From the NCBI GenBank assembly GCA_963760935.1, contig CAVXFB010000003.1, positions 186,001 through 250,000 of the forward strand: a stretch of DNA of 64,000 bases, given 5' to 3'. The DNA comes from CAVXFB01 sp963760935. Lineage in GTDB: Bacteria > Planctomycetota > Planctomycetia > Pirellulales > Thermoguttaceae. The notes beneath the pieces were generated by a model. It saw nothing but the letters and a program-made list of their open reading frames with translations, ran no database searches and had not been told where the DNA came from. Both the position numbers and the translations under genes were made by a program. Position 1 is the stretch's first letter, and each line of letters begins with the position of its first letter. This document shows, one piece after another, positions 44,943-54,562 of the stretch.

Positions 44943-47099
44943 TTACCAGAATAGGATGTTAATCGCCACAAGCGCCGTGAGAACGATAGCGGCCCACAGG
45001 CCGGGACGTTCGTACCACGGGCACGGTCCCTCGTCGGGCAACGGGGTCAGCCCCATGACGAGGTTCTTTAGCTCTGAATCCGGCTTAGGTGTCGTGAATA
45101 GGCTCACGCCGATGGCCACCAACAGGCAGGTCATCAGCGTCCAAAACGCGCTATACATGTTGACCGCCATAGGCTTGGCCTTCTCGGAGCGGGCGATGTA
45201 CTTGACGTGTTCCTTGTTGAACTCCGCCGGATTGAATCGCTCAGTGACCTCGATCGGCGTCACTTCGACCCCTGGCTTGAGAACGACCGTCAAGCCGTCC
45301 TCGCCAAACTTGGCCGATTCATTGTTCTTTGCCAAAACGACGTCGGGCGCGAGCACGCGAACTGGAACGATTTCGTTCTTCTTAGTCGTGATCGTTGCGG
45401 GCAACGACACCTCATGCACAACTCGCGCCGATTTGCCCGATACAACGGGCTGCTCGATAGCTCCGGAGGAAATTGGCACGTTCGTTGTCGTTAAGCTGCC
45501 ACTCTCCACAATGACCTTGGTAATCTTCCTGTTTTGCGAATTGGTAGTGTTCTCGATCGTTATCACGGCTTTGCTGCCGAGCACGACCTGAGGCTGTGGA
45601 CGGAAGCCTTCCGGGAACGTGTGGACGTAGCCCCACATTGCCATCGACAGCAGGATCGCGGTGAGGAAACCCCAAAAACCACCCGCCGGGGTGCATCGCT
45701 TCCATAACATGCCCAAGATCACCACGCCGAACAGTGGCACGATGAAGAAAAATATCAGGACCTGTAGAAATTCGAGGATGTTAGAGAAGTAGAATAGGGC
45801 ATACGCGGTGCCAATGGAAATTAGCACGCCGATCAGCGATGACCAGCGGCCCATTGCAAGGTAATGGCGATCGCTGGCTTTGCGACGAATGAGCGGTCGG
45901 TAGACGTCGTAGGTCCAAACGGTCGCGAAGGCGCTGATGTTTCCGGCCATGCCTGACATGAAACCGGCAATCATAGCCGTCACTCCAAGGCCGAGCAAAC
46001 CTGGGCCAAGATATTGGCCCATCAGCAGCGGCAAAACATCGTTGTAGGTTCGATGGGTGATGTTAGCCCGCACGTCGTTTTCTGCGACCAAGACCATCGG
46101 CGATCCGTTGGGGTTCATCAGGACGGCAAGCCCCAGCAGGCCGGGGATGGTGACGATCAATGGCACACCCATCTTGAGCACCGCGCCGATGATGGTGCCG
46201 TTTTGCGCCGCGCGGAGGTTCTTAGCCACGATCACCCGCTGGACCTGGAGGAAATCGGTGCACCAGTAACCGAAGCTGACGGCCACGCCCAACCCGAAAA
46301 CCATGCCGAACCAGTCGATGCCCATCGGATTGTCGAACGTGCCCAGGTTGTGCCACAGGCTCGTGAAGTCTGCGCCAGGCACATTCGGGTGAATTACTTT
46401 GACGTTCTCCTGAATGGTGGCCATCATCTTGTGCCACCCGCCTGCCTGAATCAGACCGAGAACCGGGATCAGCAGCGAGCCGAACCAAATCAGGAAGAAC
46501 TGCAACACCTCGTTAAAGACTGCGGAGACGAGTCCGCCAAGAGTAACGTAGATCGCCACTGTGAGCGAAGCCACCCAAATGCTGGCATCCATATTCCAGC
46601 CGAGCAGCAAATGCAAGATCTTCGCCATGGCGAACATGCTGGCCCCGCTGACCAATACGGTCATAAAGGCAAAGGAAATTCCGGCTAAAGAAGCGGCGCC
46701 CTTACCGTAACGCAAGCTCAAATAGCCTGGCACCGAGTGCGTCTTGCAAATGTAGTAGAATGGCATCATCACCATCGCCAAGAAGAGGATGGCGGGAATG
46801 GCGCCGATCAGGTAGGCGTGTGCTCCCAGCATACCGTATTGGTAAGCCATGGCCGACCAGCCCATGGTTTCCAGCGAACTGAGATTGGCCGAGATAAAGC
46901 TCAGGCCAGCGATCCAGGCGGTCATCTTGCGGCCCGCCAAAAAGAAGTCTTCGCCCGTGCTGGCAAACTTTTTCAGGTAAACGCCGATGCCGAGCACCAC
47001 GAGAAAGTAGATGCCCACGATGACGTAGTCGACCGGGCGCATCGTCAACAGTCGTGCAGCAGTCGACTCCGCGACGCCGAACAAGACGAGACTCGACAT
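44943..47099 (-). CDS. Sodium:solute symporter (SSS/SGLT family)
   Basis: A 718-residue cation-coupled transporter. Thirteen or so transmembrane helices are evident. GEDFFLAGRKMTAWIAGLSF near residue 51 and TAMIAGFMSGMAGNISAFA near 360 are family blocks, the latter part of the sodium-binding helix. The unusual feature is an inserted hydrophilic domain of about 140 residues (roughly 500-640, rich in Val/Thr and predicted beta) between the last helices, with a final helix pair after it. The substrate is unknown (sugar, sialic acid or carboxylate are common). It is cotranscribed with the small membrane gene. Confidence 0.9.
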   Translation of the reverse strand: MSSLVLFGVAESTAARLLTMRPVDYVIVGIYFLVVLGIGVYLKKFASTGEDFFLAGRKMTAWIAGLSFISANLSSLETMGWSAMAYQYGMLGAHAYLIGAIPAILFLAMVMMPFYYICKTHSVPGYLSLRYGKGAASLAGISFAFMTVLVSGASMFAMAKILHLLLGWNMDASIWVASLTVAIYVTLGGLVSAVFNEVLQFFLIWFGSLLIPVLGLIQAGGWHKMMATIQENVKVIHPNVPGADFTSLWHNLGTFDNPMGIDWFGMVFGLGVAVSFGYWCTDFLQVQRVIVAKNLRAAQNGTIIGAVLKMGVPLIVTIPGLLGLAVLMNPNGSPMVLVAENDVRANITHRTYNDVLPLLMGQYLGPGLLGLGVTAMIAGFMSGMAGNISAFATVWTYDVYRPLIRRKASDRHYLAMGRWSSLIGVLISIGTAYALFYFSNILEFLQVLIFFFIVPLFGVVILGMLWKRCTPAGGFWGFLTAILLSMAMWGYVHTFPEGFRPQPQVVLGSKAVITIENTTNSQNRKITKVIVESGSLTTTNVPISSGAIEQPVVSGKSARVVHEVSLPATITTKKNEIVPVRVLAPDVVLAKNNESAKFGEDGLTVVLKPGVEVTPIEVTERFNPAEFNKEHVKYIARSEKAKPMAVNMYSAFWTLMTCLLVAIGVSLFTTPKPDSELKNLVMGLTPLPDEGPCPWYERPGLWAAIVLTALVAINILFW

Positions 47100-47699
47100 A
47101 GGGGCCCCCGTTGCTGTGACAGCCCAATGGAATGGCGGAGAAAGCCCCGATTCTAGAGATGGGTGACAAACCTGTCAATAATTTCCACACTGGATTGAGC
47201 GGGACAGCGTTAAGTGGGCGTAAGTGGGTCGCTAAAAGACACAAGCGTCGGTTGCCCACCTCGGCTCGTGCCTGCGTGCACGCCCTTGGCCTCGCGTAGG
47301 CCGTTCGACAATCACTTCGATCAGACGTGTGCCATTAGCAACAACCGTAGTCAATCCCCGACTGCGGCTTCGTACCTACCCGAAGTGACAAACCTAATGA
47401 GGGGGTTGCTCGGAACGAATAAAATAACACCGAGTCGAGAAAATGCGTCGCTCCAGAATCGCTGGCGCCGGTGGGCCATCGCCAAGCGACAGAAGCCTCA
47501 GCGCAACGAGGGACGATTGTGTAGCGCGCACGCCGCATCGATGGCGAGGTCCATCTTCCTCCTGCGGTTCTACTGGCCAGACAAGTCGATCATTGATGGC
47601 GAGTGGAGCCCGCCGGCAGTGCGTCGCGCCGATTGACACGGTTGAGGCGGGGCTATACAACGCTAGGTCTCATCGCCAACAGTGAAACGAAGGTGACAC
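47100..47699. other. Intergenic, no gene seen
   Basis: About 600 bases between divergent genes. The open frames here lack start signals and coding character. No RNA gene or repeat was recognised; promoters of both flanking genes must lie in it. Confidence 0.5.
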
Positions 47700-48032
47700 A
47701 TGCACATTACCCTGGATGAAGTGATTACCTGGTTGATCGTCGGCGCCCTTGCCGGATCGCTGGCCGGCATTTTGGTCAAGCGTCGCAAGGAGGGCTTCGG
47801 CGGTTTGATCAACCTCGGCGTCGGCTTGGTCGGAGCATTGATCGGTGGGTTCCTGTTCAAGGTACTCAAGATCCAACTTGGGGTTCTGGGATCGGTCACG
47901 GTCAACCTGCAAGAAGTAATCGCCGGCGTGGTTGGGTCGTTGCTCTTTCTGGTTGCTATCTGGGTCACGCGAATGCAGTTGGCCAAGCGCAAAGCTGCAA
48001 AATTGACGGCGCAACAACTCAAGCCGAAGTAG
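47700..48032 (+). CDS. GlsB/YeaQ/YmgE family stress-response membrane protein
   Basis: A 110-residue integral membrane protein of the transglycosylase-associated family. Three hydrophobic helices are seen (about residues 9-25, 35-56 and 66-90). The glycine-rich GLINLGVGLVGALIGGFLF between helices is the family signature. The C-terminus is basic and extends beyond the usual 80-90 residues. Homologues are induced by acid or envelope stress; the molecular role is not settled. Confidence 0.85.
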   Translation: MHITLDEVITWLIVGALAGSLAGILVKRRKEGFGGLINLGVGLVGALIGGFLFKVLKIQLGVLGSVTVNLQEVIAGVVGSLLFLVAIWVTRMQLAKRKAAKLTAQQLKPK

Positions 48033-48111
48033 CCGTGATCGACGGTCTAGAGGGCCCGTTGCACGCCGTCACGATTGGACGCTAGTCGAGCAGGGCCTGA
48101 GTCTCGATTCG

Positions 48112-49353
48112 TTATTCAGACTGCCGCGCACAATCGCCGTATCGCCAGGTCAAGCCCAGACCGGCGTAATATGCGGCCACCGACGCGTCAGAGTCGCCAA
48201 ACGTGTCGTGGGCGTTCAAGAGACCACCGGCAAAAATGTCCAAATCGAGATTCGGGAACAGGAATCCCTGTCGACCGATGCCAGCAGTGATGCGGTGCTG
48301 GCTGATCGTTGCCGTGCTGGCCGCCTGAAAGAGTTGCACTGCGTCCTGGCCGATGGGAAAGCCGTCGAGATTGTCGCCCACCGAGTGGTTGAGCGGATTG
48401 GTGTTGTACGAGTAGCCGAGCCGGTACTTCAGCTTGCCCCGTGTGAGTTGCGCGCCGACGGCAAAGGCCCACTGGTTGACGTACACGTCGTCCCAGAGCG
48501 GCGCGTTTCCCCAGAGCTTGTAGTAGACGTCGGCGGCGAGCAATAGGTTGCCATCCATCAAGCTGCGATTGGCCAGACCTAGCCCGACGGTTTCAGGCTG
48601 AGAAACGCCAATATTATGATAGGAGTCCAGAAAGCGCGCGGCATCGGGGAAGTTGAAGTCCATCCGTGTCTGATAGAAAACCCCCACCGAATTACAGGCA
48701 TTTAACGTATAGTCAAGCCCGAACGTACCGCGCAGCGCATAGTCGTGAACCATTGCGGTGCTCGCCAACGGGCCGGTGAATCCCAGTTGCTCAAATCCGG
48801 TGCCGAGGGTCAGTGCGGCGCCGGCCGAGAGTCGCTCTCCGAGTTCAACGCCGACGGCGGCGTTGATGCCGAGGACCATGTATTCGCTGCTAACGTTATT
48901 CAGAAGACCACCATCGGGCGCTCGGCCTCGATACTCGGCGCCCAAACCGCTCAGGCCAGCAAACCCCACGGCGAAATCGCCTGGCAGTCCGACCGGTCGG
49001 AGATCTTGAATCACGCCGATTTCCGGGATCGCAAATCCCTGCGTTCGCGAGGTGACGCTGAAAGGCGTTCCAGCATTGAGCGAGCCGTTATTGCCAACAG
49101 TGGGATAGCCTTCGACCCAAGCGCCGCCAAGCGTAAACTGCGTGCCGCGAAACTGCGTGAGCGTGGCCGGATTGCCGAAGATTGCCGCCGGCACATCCTG
49201 CGGCTCAGCAAGGCTGACGCCCGCCATGCCGCCCGCGGCTGGCGTCAGCACGTTCTGTGTATCGGTGCCATAGCCCTGCCCCCTCGCGATTTGCCCCTGC
49301 GTGCTGACTGCCACTGCCAAGATAACGGCCGTGAGGTGATATCGACGTTTCAT
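48112..49353 (-). CDS. FadL/OmpP1-type outer-membrane transport protein
   Basis: A 413-residue predicted 14-strand beta-barrel for hydrophobic compounds. The ATG at 49353 is preferred because it begins a signal peptide (MKRRYHLTAVILAVAVSTQG); the upstream frame is longer but not protein-like. The N-terminal plug is seen in AAGGMAGVSLAEPQDVPAAIFGNPATL, whose NPA motif is characteristic of the family (split here: AAGGMAG, then FGNPATL). Alternating aromatic strands end with LTWRYGDCARQSE. The Asn-Pro-Ala near residue 60 and barrel length support the call. Confidence 0.82.
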   Translation of the reverse strand: MKRRYHLTAVILAVAVSTQGQIARGQGYGTDTQNVLTPAAGGMAGVSLAEPQDVPAAIFGNPATLTQFRGTQFTLGGAWVEGYPTVGNNGSLNAGTPFSVTSRTQGFAIPEIGVIQDLRPVGLPGDFAVGFAGLSGLGAEYRGRAPDGGLLNNVSSEYMVLGINAAVGVELGERLSAGAALTLGTGFEQLGFTGPLASTAMVHDYALRGTFGLDYTLNACNSVGVFYQTRMDFNFPDAARFLDSYHNIGVSQPETVGLGLANRSLMDGNLLLAADVYYKLWGNAPLWDDVYVNQWAFAVGAQLTRGKLKYRLGYSYNTNPLNHSVGDNLDGFPIGQDAVQLFQAASTATISQHRITAGIGRQGFLFPNLDLDIFAGGLLNAHDTFGDSDASVAAYYAGLGLTWRYGDCARQSE

Positions 49354-49865
49354 GGCAATTTTGGCCGCGTAGAGCGACCGCTCCCCAAGTCTCCGTGAAG
49401 GTTCGGACTCAAACGGTTTCATCGGATGTGCTGAATAACCGACATGAAGGAAGTGTTCCTGCAACGGGGAGCTGGCGGACGCCCGCGTCGTCACACACGG
49501 CAAAGTCGTCAGACTTTCACATTTCGTGCCAGCGGCTGCTCGCACTGCCACGGCCTGCTCCCGATCGCCTAAGTGTCCGGCGACGGCGCCCTGCCTGCGT
49601 ATCGCTCTCCCTGTCGGACAAATCGGCACGAGAGGCCGTAAAATTCCCGCTCAACGGCCAAAACGAGCGCACGAGAGCGGGGTGAATTGGCTTAATGTAC
49701 AGAGCCGCGGTAACCGTCGACCGTTCTCGGCTTTCGCTGGAGATGCCAATGTTGACTTCGTTGGTAGACTTAGCTGATGGCTGCAGCAAACGCATGGGGA
49801 TTGTTGCTTGGATGACCAGCTAATAAGCGGTATTTACGGCTAGCTCGATAAACAAAGGAGAAGTC
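49354..49865. other. Divergent intergenic region
   Basis: About 510 bases between the FadL-like gene and a rightward gene. No small gene, RNA or repeat was recognised; AAAGGAG at 49855-49861 is the ribosome-binding site of the rightward gene. Confidence 0.45.
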
Positions 49866-50798
49866 ATGTCACGCATCACTATTCCGGTCCTGGCGGCGTT
49901 GCTTGCCATGTCAGGGGCAGCGCTAGCGAGCGGCGAGAAAGCGGCGACGCCAGCCACGGCCAACGCGGCAAGTGCCGATGAGCAGGCTGTTCGCCAAGTT
50001 ACACAGGATTTCGTCAAGGCGTTCAATGCCGGTGACGTGGAGAAAGCCGCCGCCCAGTTCTATAGCGGCGCAGAGTTGATCGATGACGCGGGAAATGCTC
50101 ACAAGGGTGCGGCCGCGATCAAGGATGTGCTGCGACGTTTCTTCGAGAAGTTTCCCCGGGCAACATCAACCATGACCGCCGACTCGGTGTGGATGATCAG
50201 TCCAGGGCTGGCCATTGAGGAAGGCGAACGGATCGTATCTGCCAAAGGCGACCAGTCATCCGCTGCCACGAAATATACATTGGTGATGATCAAGGACAAA
50301 GGTCAATGGAAGATTGCGTCGGCGCGCGAGGTGGAAGACGATGATTTGCTCTCACCGCACGATCATCTCATGCCGCTGGCATGGCTTGTCGGCGATTGGG
50401 TCGACGAGGATTCTGATGCCGTGGTCCAGATCTCGTGCAAGTGGTCCGACGACAAGAATTACCTCCTCGTGGACTTCAATGCCAAGGTCCAAGGCAAGCC
50501 CGCTCTCAAGAGCAATCAACGCATTGGTTGGGATCCTCTTACTCAGAAGATCAAATCATGGGTGTTTGACTCCGATGGCGGCCATGGCGAGGGGATTTGG
50601 TCGCAAGTCGGCAGCCGGTGGGTGATCAAGTCCACGGCAGTGCTGCCGGACGGACAGACGGGCTCCGCGACGATCGTGTTGGAGCCGCGCGACAAGGACT
50701 CGTATGTCATGAAGGGCTTCGATCGGATTCGCGGCACGACCGCAGAGCCGGATTTTGAGGTGCCAATCGTCCGCAGGCCACCGGCGCCAGCGAAGTAA
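49866..50798 (+). CDS. Secreted SgcJ/EcaC-type SnoaL-like protein
   Basis: A 310-residue exported protein with a signal peptide ending near GAALASGEKA. Residues about 40-155 form a SnoaL-like cone domain (AVRQVTQDFVKAFNAGDVEKA; YTLVMIKDKGQWKIASARE), as in DUF4440 and SgcJ proteins. The C-terminal half (WLVGDWVDEDSDAVVQISC onward) looks like a second beta-rich domain. Such domains bind or isomerise small molecules, but the active-site residues are not diagnostic, so no reaction is assigned. It lies 43 bases before the next gene. Confidence 0.75.
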   Translation: MSRITIPVLAALLAMSGAALASGEKAATPATANAASADEQAVRQVTQDFVKAFNAGDVEKAAAQFYSGAELIDDAGNAHKGAAAIKDVLRRFFEKFPRATSTMTADSVWMISPGLAIEEGERIVSAKGDQSSAATKYTLVMIKDKGQWKIASAREVEDDDLLSPHDHLMPLAWLVGDWVDEDSDAVVQISCKWSDDKNYLLVDFNAKVQGKPALKSNQRIGWDPLTQKIKSWVFDSDGGHGEGIWSQVGSRWVIKSTAVLPDGQTGSATIVLEPRDKDSYVMKGFDRIRGTTAEPDFEVPIVRRPPAPAK

Positions 50799-50841
50799 AT
50801 CGGCCAGAGTCGTGCAAGTCTGAAGCGAGAAGGAGAAACCG

Positions 50842-52752
50842 ATGACTCATAAGAATGCTACGCTACTGGCGACCGTCCTGGCCGCAAGTCTGGCCATCGT
50901 GATGACCACGCCGACGTTGTATGGTCGCGGTGGTGGAGGCGGACGTGGTGGTGGTGGTGGCGCGCGCCCTGCCGCACGGCCTTCGATGGGACCAAGCGCG
51001 TCGCGGCCGTCGGCAAATTACTCCCGCCCGCAGGCTGCTGCTTCGCGCCCGGCCTCAAGACCGTCAGCGCCCTCGCGGCCGTCATTTTCTCAGGCGAGCG
51101 GGCCGAGCGCTCGACCGACTCCAGCTTCCACGCCACGACCGTCGATGGGAATTGCCAATCCATCCCGACCGGCTGGGCAACCTGTCTCCCGCCCGACTGT
51201 CTCGCAAAGGCCATCTGCGCCCAACATCGCTCAGAGCAGACCTAGCTTCGGAAATGTGAGCCGCCCCGCGGTGACGCCACCCTCCGTCGCAACTCGCCCC
51301 GCGCCCGGCGGTGGACGCCCAGGCATCGGCGAACGGCCGGGAGTTGGTAGCAACCGTCCGGGAACAGGCGAGCGGCCAAATGTTGGAAATCGTCCCGGCA
51401 TTGATAACCGACCTGGTATCGACAATCGGCCGGGCACTTTACCCAATCGACCGGGGCCCGGTGATCGGCCAGTCATCGGCGGCGGGAATCGCCCTGGCGG
51501 CGGCAACCGTCCCGTTATCGGCGGCGGTAACAACATTCTCAACCGCCCCGGTGGAGTCAATAACTTCGTCAACATCAACAATCGTCCCGGCTGGGGACTC
51601 GGTTACGGCGGACATGGCCACTGGGCCAACCAATGGTACAACCGCTATGTGCCCCCGCGATATCACGGTTGGTATCACGGCTGTTGGAGCGGCAACTGGG
51701 GCCGCTATTGGTATGCGCCGATCGTGGCCGGGGCTACGGCGTGGGGATTGAGCGCCGTGTTGCCTACTTGGGGTTACTCGTACGGCTACACCTACGCCAA
51801 TCCGTACTACGTTGAATCGGCGGCGCCGGCGTACAACTACTCGGACCCGATCGTCATCAATAACTACAACACGCCTGCAACTGACGTGTCGGCCGAGTCG
51901 ACCGCCGGTGAGGGCGAGCCTGCACCCGAGTCGCCCGAAGTTACTGAAGCTTACCAGCTTTTCGATCAAGCGTTGGCGGCTTTCAAGGAAGGCAAATATC
52001 AAGACGCGTTGCGGCTTGATCAGCAGGCCCTGCGAAAGTCGCCGCATGATCCGATCATACATGAGGTGTCTGCCCTGTGTATGTTTGCTCTTGGCGACTA
52101 TACCGAGGCGGCGGCGGTTTTGAACAACTTGCTGGCCGTTGCGCCCGGCATGGACTGGACAACGCTCACCGGCCTGTACGACAACATCGACGCATACACG
52201 ACACAGTTGCGTGCCTTGGAGGCGCATTGCAAGCAGAAGCCCGATGATGCCGCAGCCCAATTTGTGTTGGCCTATCAGTACTTGGTTATGGGACACGGCG
52301 ATGCGGCGGCCGAACGGCTAAAGCAAGTTGTTGCCCTGCAACCCCGTGACCAAGTGGCCAAACGCATGCTCGAAGCGTTGACCCCGCCCACCGAAGCGGC
52401 AGAGGCGGCTCCACAGCCGGGCCAAACAGCCGAGTCGACCACAGTCGCGGCCGGGCCCGAGACCGACCTGGTCGGAAACTGGCGGGCCGAGCGCAGCGGC
52501 GACGTGTTCGAGCTTTCTATCGATCCGGATAGCCAGTTCACCTGGAAGGCCACGCCAAAGGGCAAACCCCCGGTCACGTTGGAAGGCACAATGGCCGCTG
52601 CCGGCGATGCCATTCTTCTGCAAAGCAAAGACCAGGGCACAATGGTCGCCAAGGTCAAGTCGGGCGGGGCAGACCAGTTCCAGTTCGTCGCAGCCGGCAG
52701 TCCGCCAGATGACAAAGGCCTTTCATTCGAACGCATCAATCAAGGTACTTAA
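50842..52752 (+). CDS. Exported Arg/Pro/Gly-rich repeat protein with TPR domain
   Basis: A 636-residue protein, AGAAGGAGAAA before the ATG. A signal peptide (to about residue 28) is followed by a glycine run and some 200 residues of Ser/Arg/Pro and then Asn-Arg-Pro-Gly repeats such as NRPGIDNRPGIDNRPGTLPN. A short Trp/Tyr/His-rich stretch follows (about 260-300). Residues about 375-520 hold TPR-like helices (AYQLFDQALAAFKEGKYQDA; AQFVLAYQYLVMGHGDAAAE). The last ~90 residues (ETDLVGNWRAERSGDVFEL) form a small beta domain. The repeat region is probably disordered and may bind an acidic polymer; that is inference. Confidence 0.8.
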   Translation: MTHKNATLLATVLAASLAIVMTTPTLYGRGGGGGRGGGGGARPAARPSMGPSASRPSANYSRPQAAASRPASRPSAPSRPSFSQASGPSARPTPASTPRPSMGIANPSRPAGQPVSRPTVSQRPSAPNIAQSRPSFGNVSRPAVTPPSVATRPAPGGGRPGIGERPGVGSNRPGTGERPNVGNRPGIDNRPGIDNRPGTLPNRPGPGDRPVIGGGNRPGGGNRPVIGGGNNILNRPGGVNNFVNINNRPGWGLGYGGHGHWANQWYNRYVPPRYHGWYHGCWSGNWGRYWYAPIVAGATAWGLSAVLPTWGYSYGYTYANPYYVESAAPAYNYSDPIVINNYNTPATDVSAESTAGEGEPAPESPEVTEAYQLFDQALAAFKEGKYQDALRLDQQALRKSPHDPIIHEVSALCMFALGDYTEAAAVLNNLLAVAPGMDWTTLTGLYDNIDAYTTQLRALEAHCKQKPDDAAAQFVLAYQYLVMGHGDAAAERLKQVVALQPRDQVAKRMLEALTPPTEAAEAAPQPGQTAESTTVAAGPETDLVGNWRAERSGDVFELSIDPDSQFTWKATPKGKPPVTLEGTMAAAGDAILLQSKDQGTMVAKVKSGGADQFQFVAAGSPPDDKGLSFERINQGT

Positions 52753-52863
52753 GTCGAAGGCAAGGTTTGTGCAGATCGCCCTTTCGGCGACACCCGTTAG
52801 AAGCGTCAGCTATACGTCGCGTTGTGCCCTCAACCATCCTCAAAACGCAATAGGAAACATCCC

Positions 52864-54495
52864 ATGTTCAGATTCAGAAGTGTCTTGCTAGCCGCTATTG
52901 CCTTGACGGCGGCCGGGGTCGTAGGTGCCACCGCCACGTCGTACGCAGCCGACAAGAAACCCAATATCATCGTGATTATGGGCGACGACATCGGTATGTG
53001 GAACATCGGCGCGTACCACCGTGGAATGATGGCCGGGCGGACGCCGCACCTCGACAAACTCGCCAAGGAGGGAATGCTGTTTACGGACTACTATGCCGAA
53101 GCCAGTTGCACAGCCGGTCGCGCAAACTTCATCACCGGCGAACTCCCCATCCGCACCGGCATGACCACGGTCGGCCAGGCGGGCGCAAAAATTGGCATAC
53201 CGGCCGAGGCCTGCACGATTGCCACCGCGCTGAAGTCCATGGGTTATGCTACGGGCCAGTTCGGCAAGAACCATTTGGGCGATCTCAATGAGTTTCTGCC
53301 GACCGTTCATGGCTTCGACGAGTTTTTTGGGTACCTCTATCACCTCGACGCGATGGAAGACCCGGCACATCCCGCCTATCCGCAGCGGCTGTTGAACGTC
53401 GTTGGCCCACGCAACATGGTCCACTGCTGGGCGACCGACGTGAACGATCCGACCGAGATGCCACGGTGGGGCAAAATCGGCAAGCAGAAGATCGAGGACG
53501 CGGGCAAGCTATATCCCAAACGGATGGAAACCGTAGACGATGAGATTCTTGACTGGACGCTCAAGTTCATGGACAAGGCAAAGGCCGCCAACAAGCCATT
53601 CTTCGTCTGGCTTAACCCAACGCGCATGCACATTGTCACCCATCTCTCGCCGAAGTACGAGGCGATGCGCAACTCGCAGAATGGATGGACGATTCATGAA
53701 GCTGGCATGGCACAGATTGATGACATCGTCGGATCGGTGATGCAATATCTCAAGGACAATGGTTTTGACGACAATACCATCGTAGTCTTTACGACCGACA
53801 ACGGCACCGAAGCCTTCACGTGGCCGGACGGTGGACAGACACCGTTTGCGCAGTGCAAGGGGACGGTTATGGAGGGTGGCTTCCGTGTGCCTTGCATCCT
53901 GCGCTGGCCCGGCCATGTGCCGGCCGATTCCGTGCAGAATGGCATCTTCTCCGGCATGGACTGGTTTCCCACTTTCGTCGCCGCCGCCGGCAACCCAAAC
54001 ATAACCGATCAGTTGCTCAAGGGCGTAACCCTCGGCGACCGGACGTACAAGAACCATTTGGACGGCTACAACCAGATGGGCGCCATCACCGGCAACGGTC
54101 CGTCGGCCCGTCACGAAATCTGGTATTTCGGTGAGAGCACTCTCGGAGCGGTGCGCATCGACGACTTCAAGTATCGTTTCATTGACCAGCCCGACGGCTG
54201 GCTAGGCGCGAAAACGCACGTTGACGTGCCCTACTTAACTAACCTCCGCCTTGATCCGTTCGAGCGAACGGGCTGGCCAGTAGACGGAACTAAGAATGGA
54301 TCGCAGGCATACTTCGACTGGTTCAAGTATGAATTCTGGCGATTTGTTTTTGTCCAGCAGCAGGTTGGGAAACTTGCCCGGACGGCCATTGAATATCCGC
54401 CCATGCAGAGAGGCGCGAGCTTCAATCTCGATGCCTTGAAGGCGGAGTTGGCGAAGAAGATGGAAGAGGCACAAAGTCGCACCACCGGAGATTAA
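52864..54495 (+). CDS. Arylsulfatase (type I, formylglycine-dependent)
   Basis: Predicted exported sulfatase of 543 residues. The ATG at 52864 begins a signal peptide (MFRFRSVLLAAIALTAAGVV); the frame opens 14 codons earlier. The metal-binding aspartates are in NIIVIMGDDIGMWNIG. The formylglycine site is Cys82 in SCTAGRANFITGE: C-T-A-G-R, the Cys-x-Ala-x-Arg form rather than the commoner Cys-x-Pro-Ser-Arg. VFTTDNGTEAFTWPDGG is the second metal-ligand block. It needs an FGE for activity; the only SUMF1-like gene here is broken. A perfect terminator follows. Confidence 0.92.
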   Translation: MFRFRSVLLAAIALTAAGVVGATATSYAADKKPNIIVIMGDDIGMWNIGAYHRGMMAGRTPHLDKLAKEGMLFTDYYAEASCTAGRANFITGELPIRTGMTTVGQAGAKIGIPAEACTIATALKSMGYATGQFGKNHLGDLNEFLPTVHGFDEFFGYLYHLDAMEDPAHPAYPQRLLNVVGPRNMVHCWATDVNDPTEMPRWGKIGKQKIEDAGKLYPKRMETVDDEILDWTLKFMDKAKAANKPFFVWLNPTRMHIVTHLSPKYEAMRNSQNGWTIHEAGMAQIDDIVGSVMQYLKDNGFDDNTIVVFTTDNGTEAFTWPDGGQTPFAQCKGTVMEGGFRVPCILRWPGHVPADSVQNGIFSGMDWFPTFVAAAGNPNITDQLLKGVTLGDRTYKNHLDGYNQMGAITGNGPSARHEIWYFGESTLGAVRIDDFKYRFIDQPDGWLGAKTHVDVPYLTNLRLDPFERTGWPVDGTKNGSQAYFDWFKYEFWRFVFVQQQVGKLARTAIEYPPMQRGASFNLDALKAELAKKMEEAQSRTTGD

Positions 54496-54512
54496 CCGGT
54501 GTGGTCACCACG

Positions 54513-54544
54513 GCGGGCGGCTGGCAAAGGCCGCCCGCTTTTTT
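54513..54544 (+). terminator. Rho-independent terminator of the sulfatase gene
   Basis: Perfect 8-bp stem GCGGGCGG / CCGCCCGC (54513-54520 and 54531-54538) with a 10-base loop, followed directly by six T. It begins 18 bases after the sulfatase stop. Confidence 0.92.
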
Positions 54545-54562
54545 CGTATGCCGAGCATGTTT

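Noticed and set aside
47394..47660. 88-residue minus-strand frame in the large spacer
   Set aside because: No ribosome-binding site, no family and no coding character.
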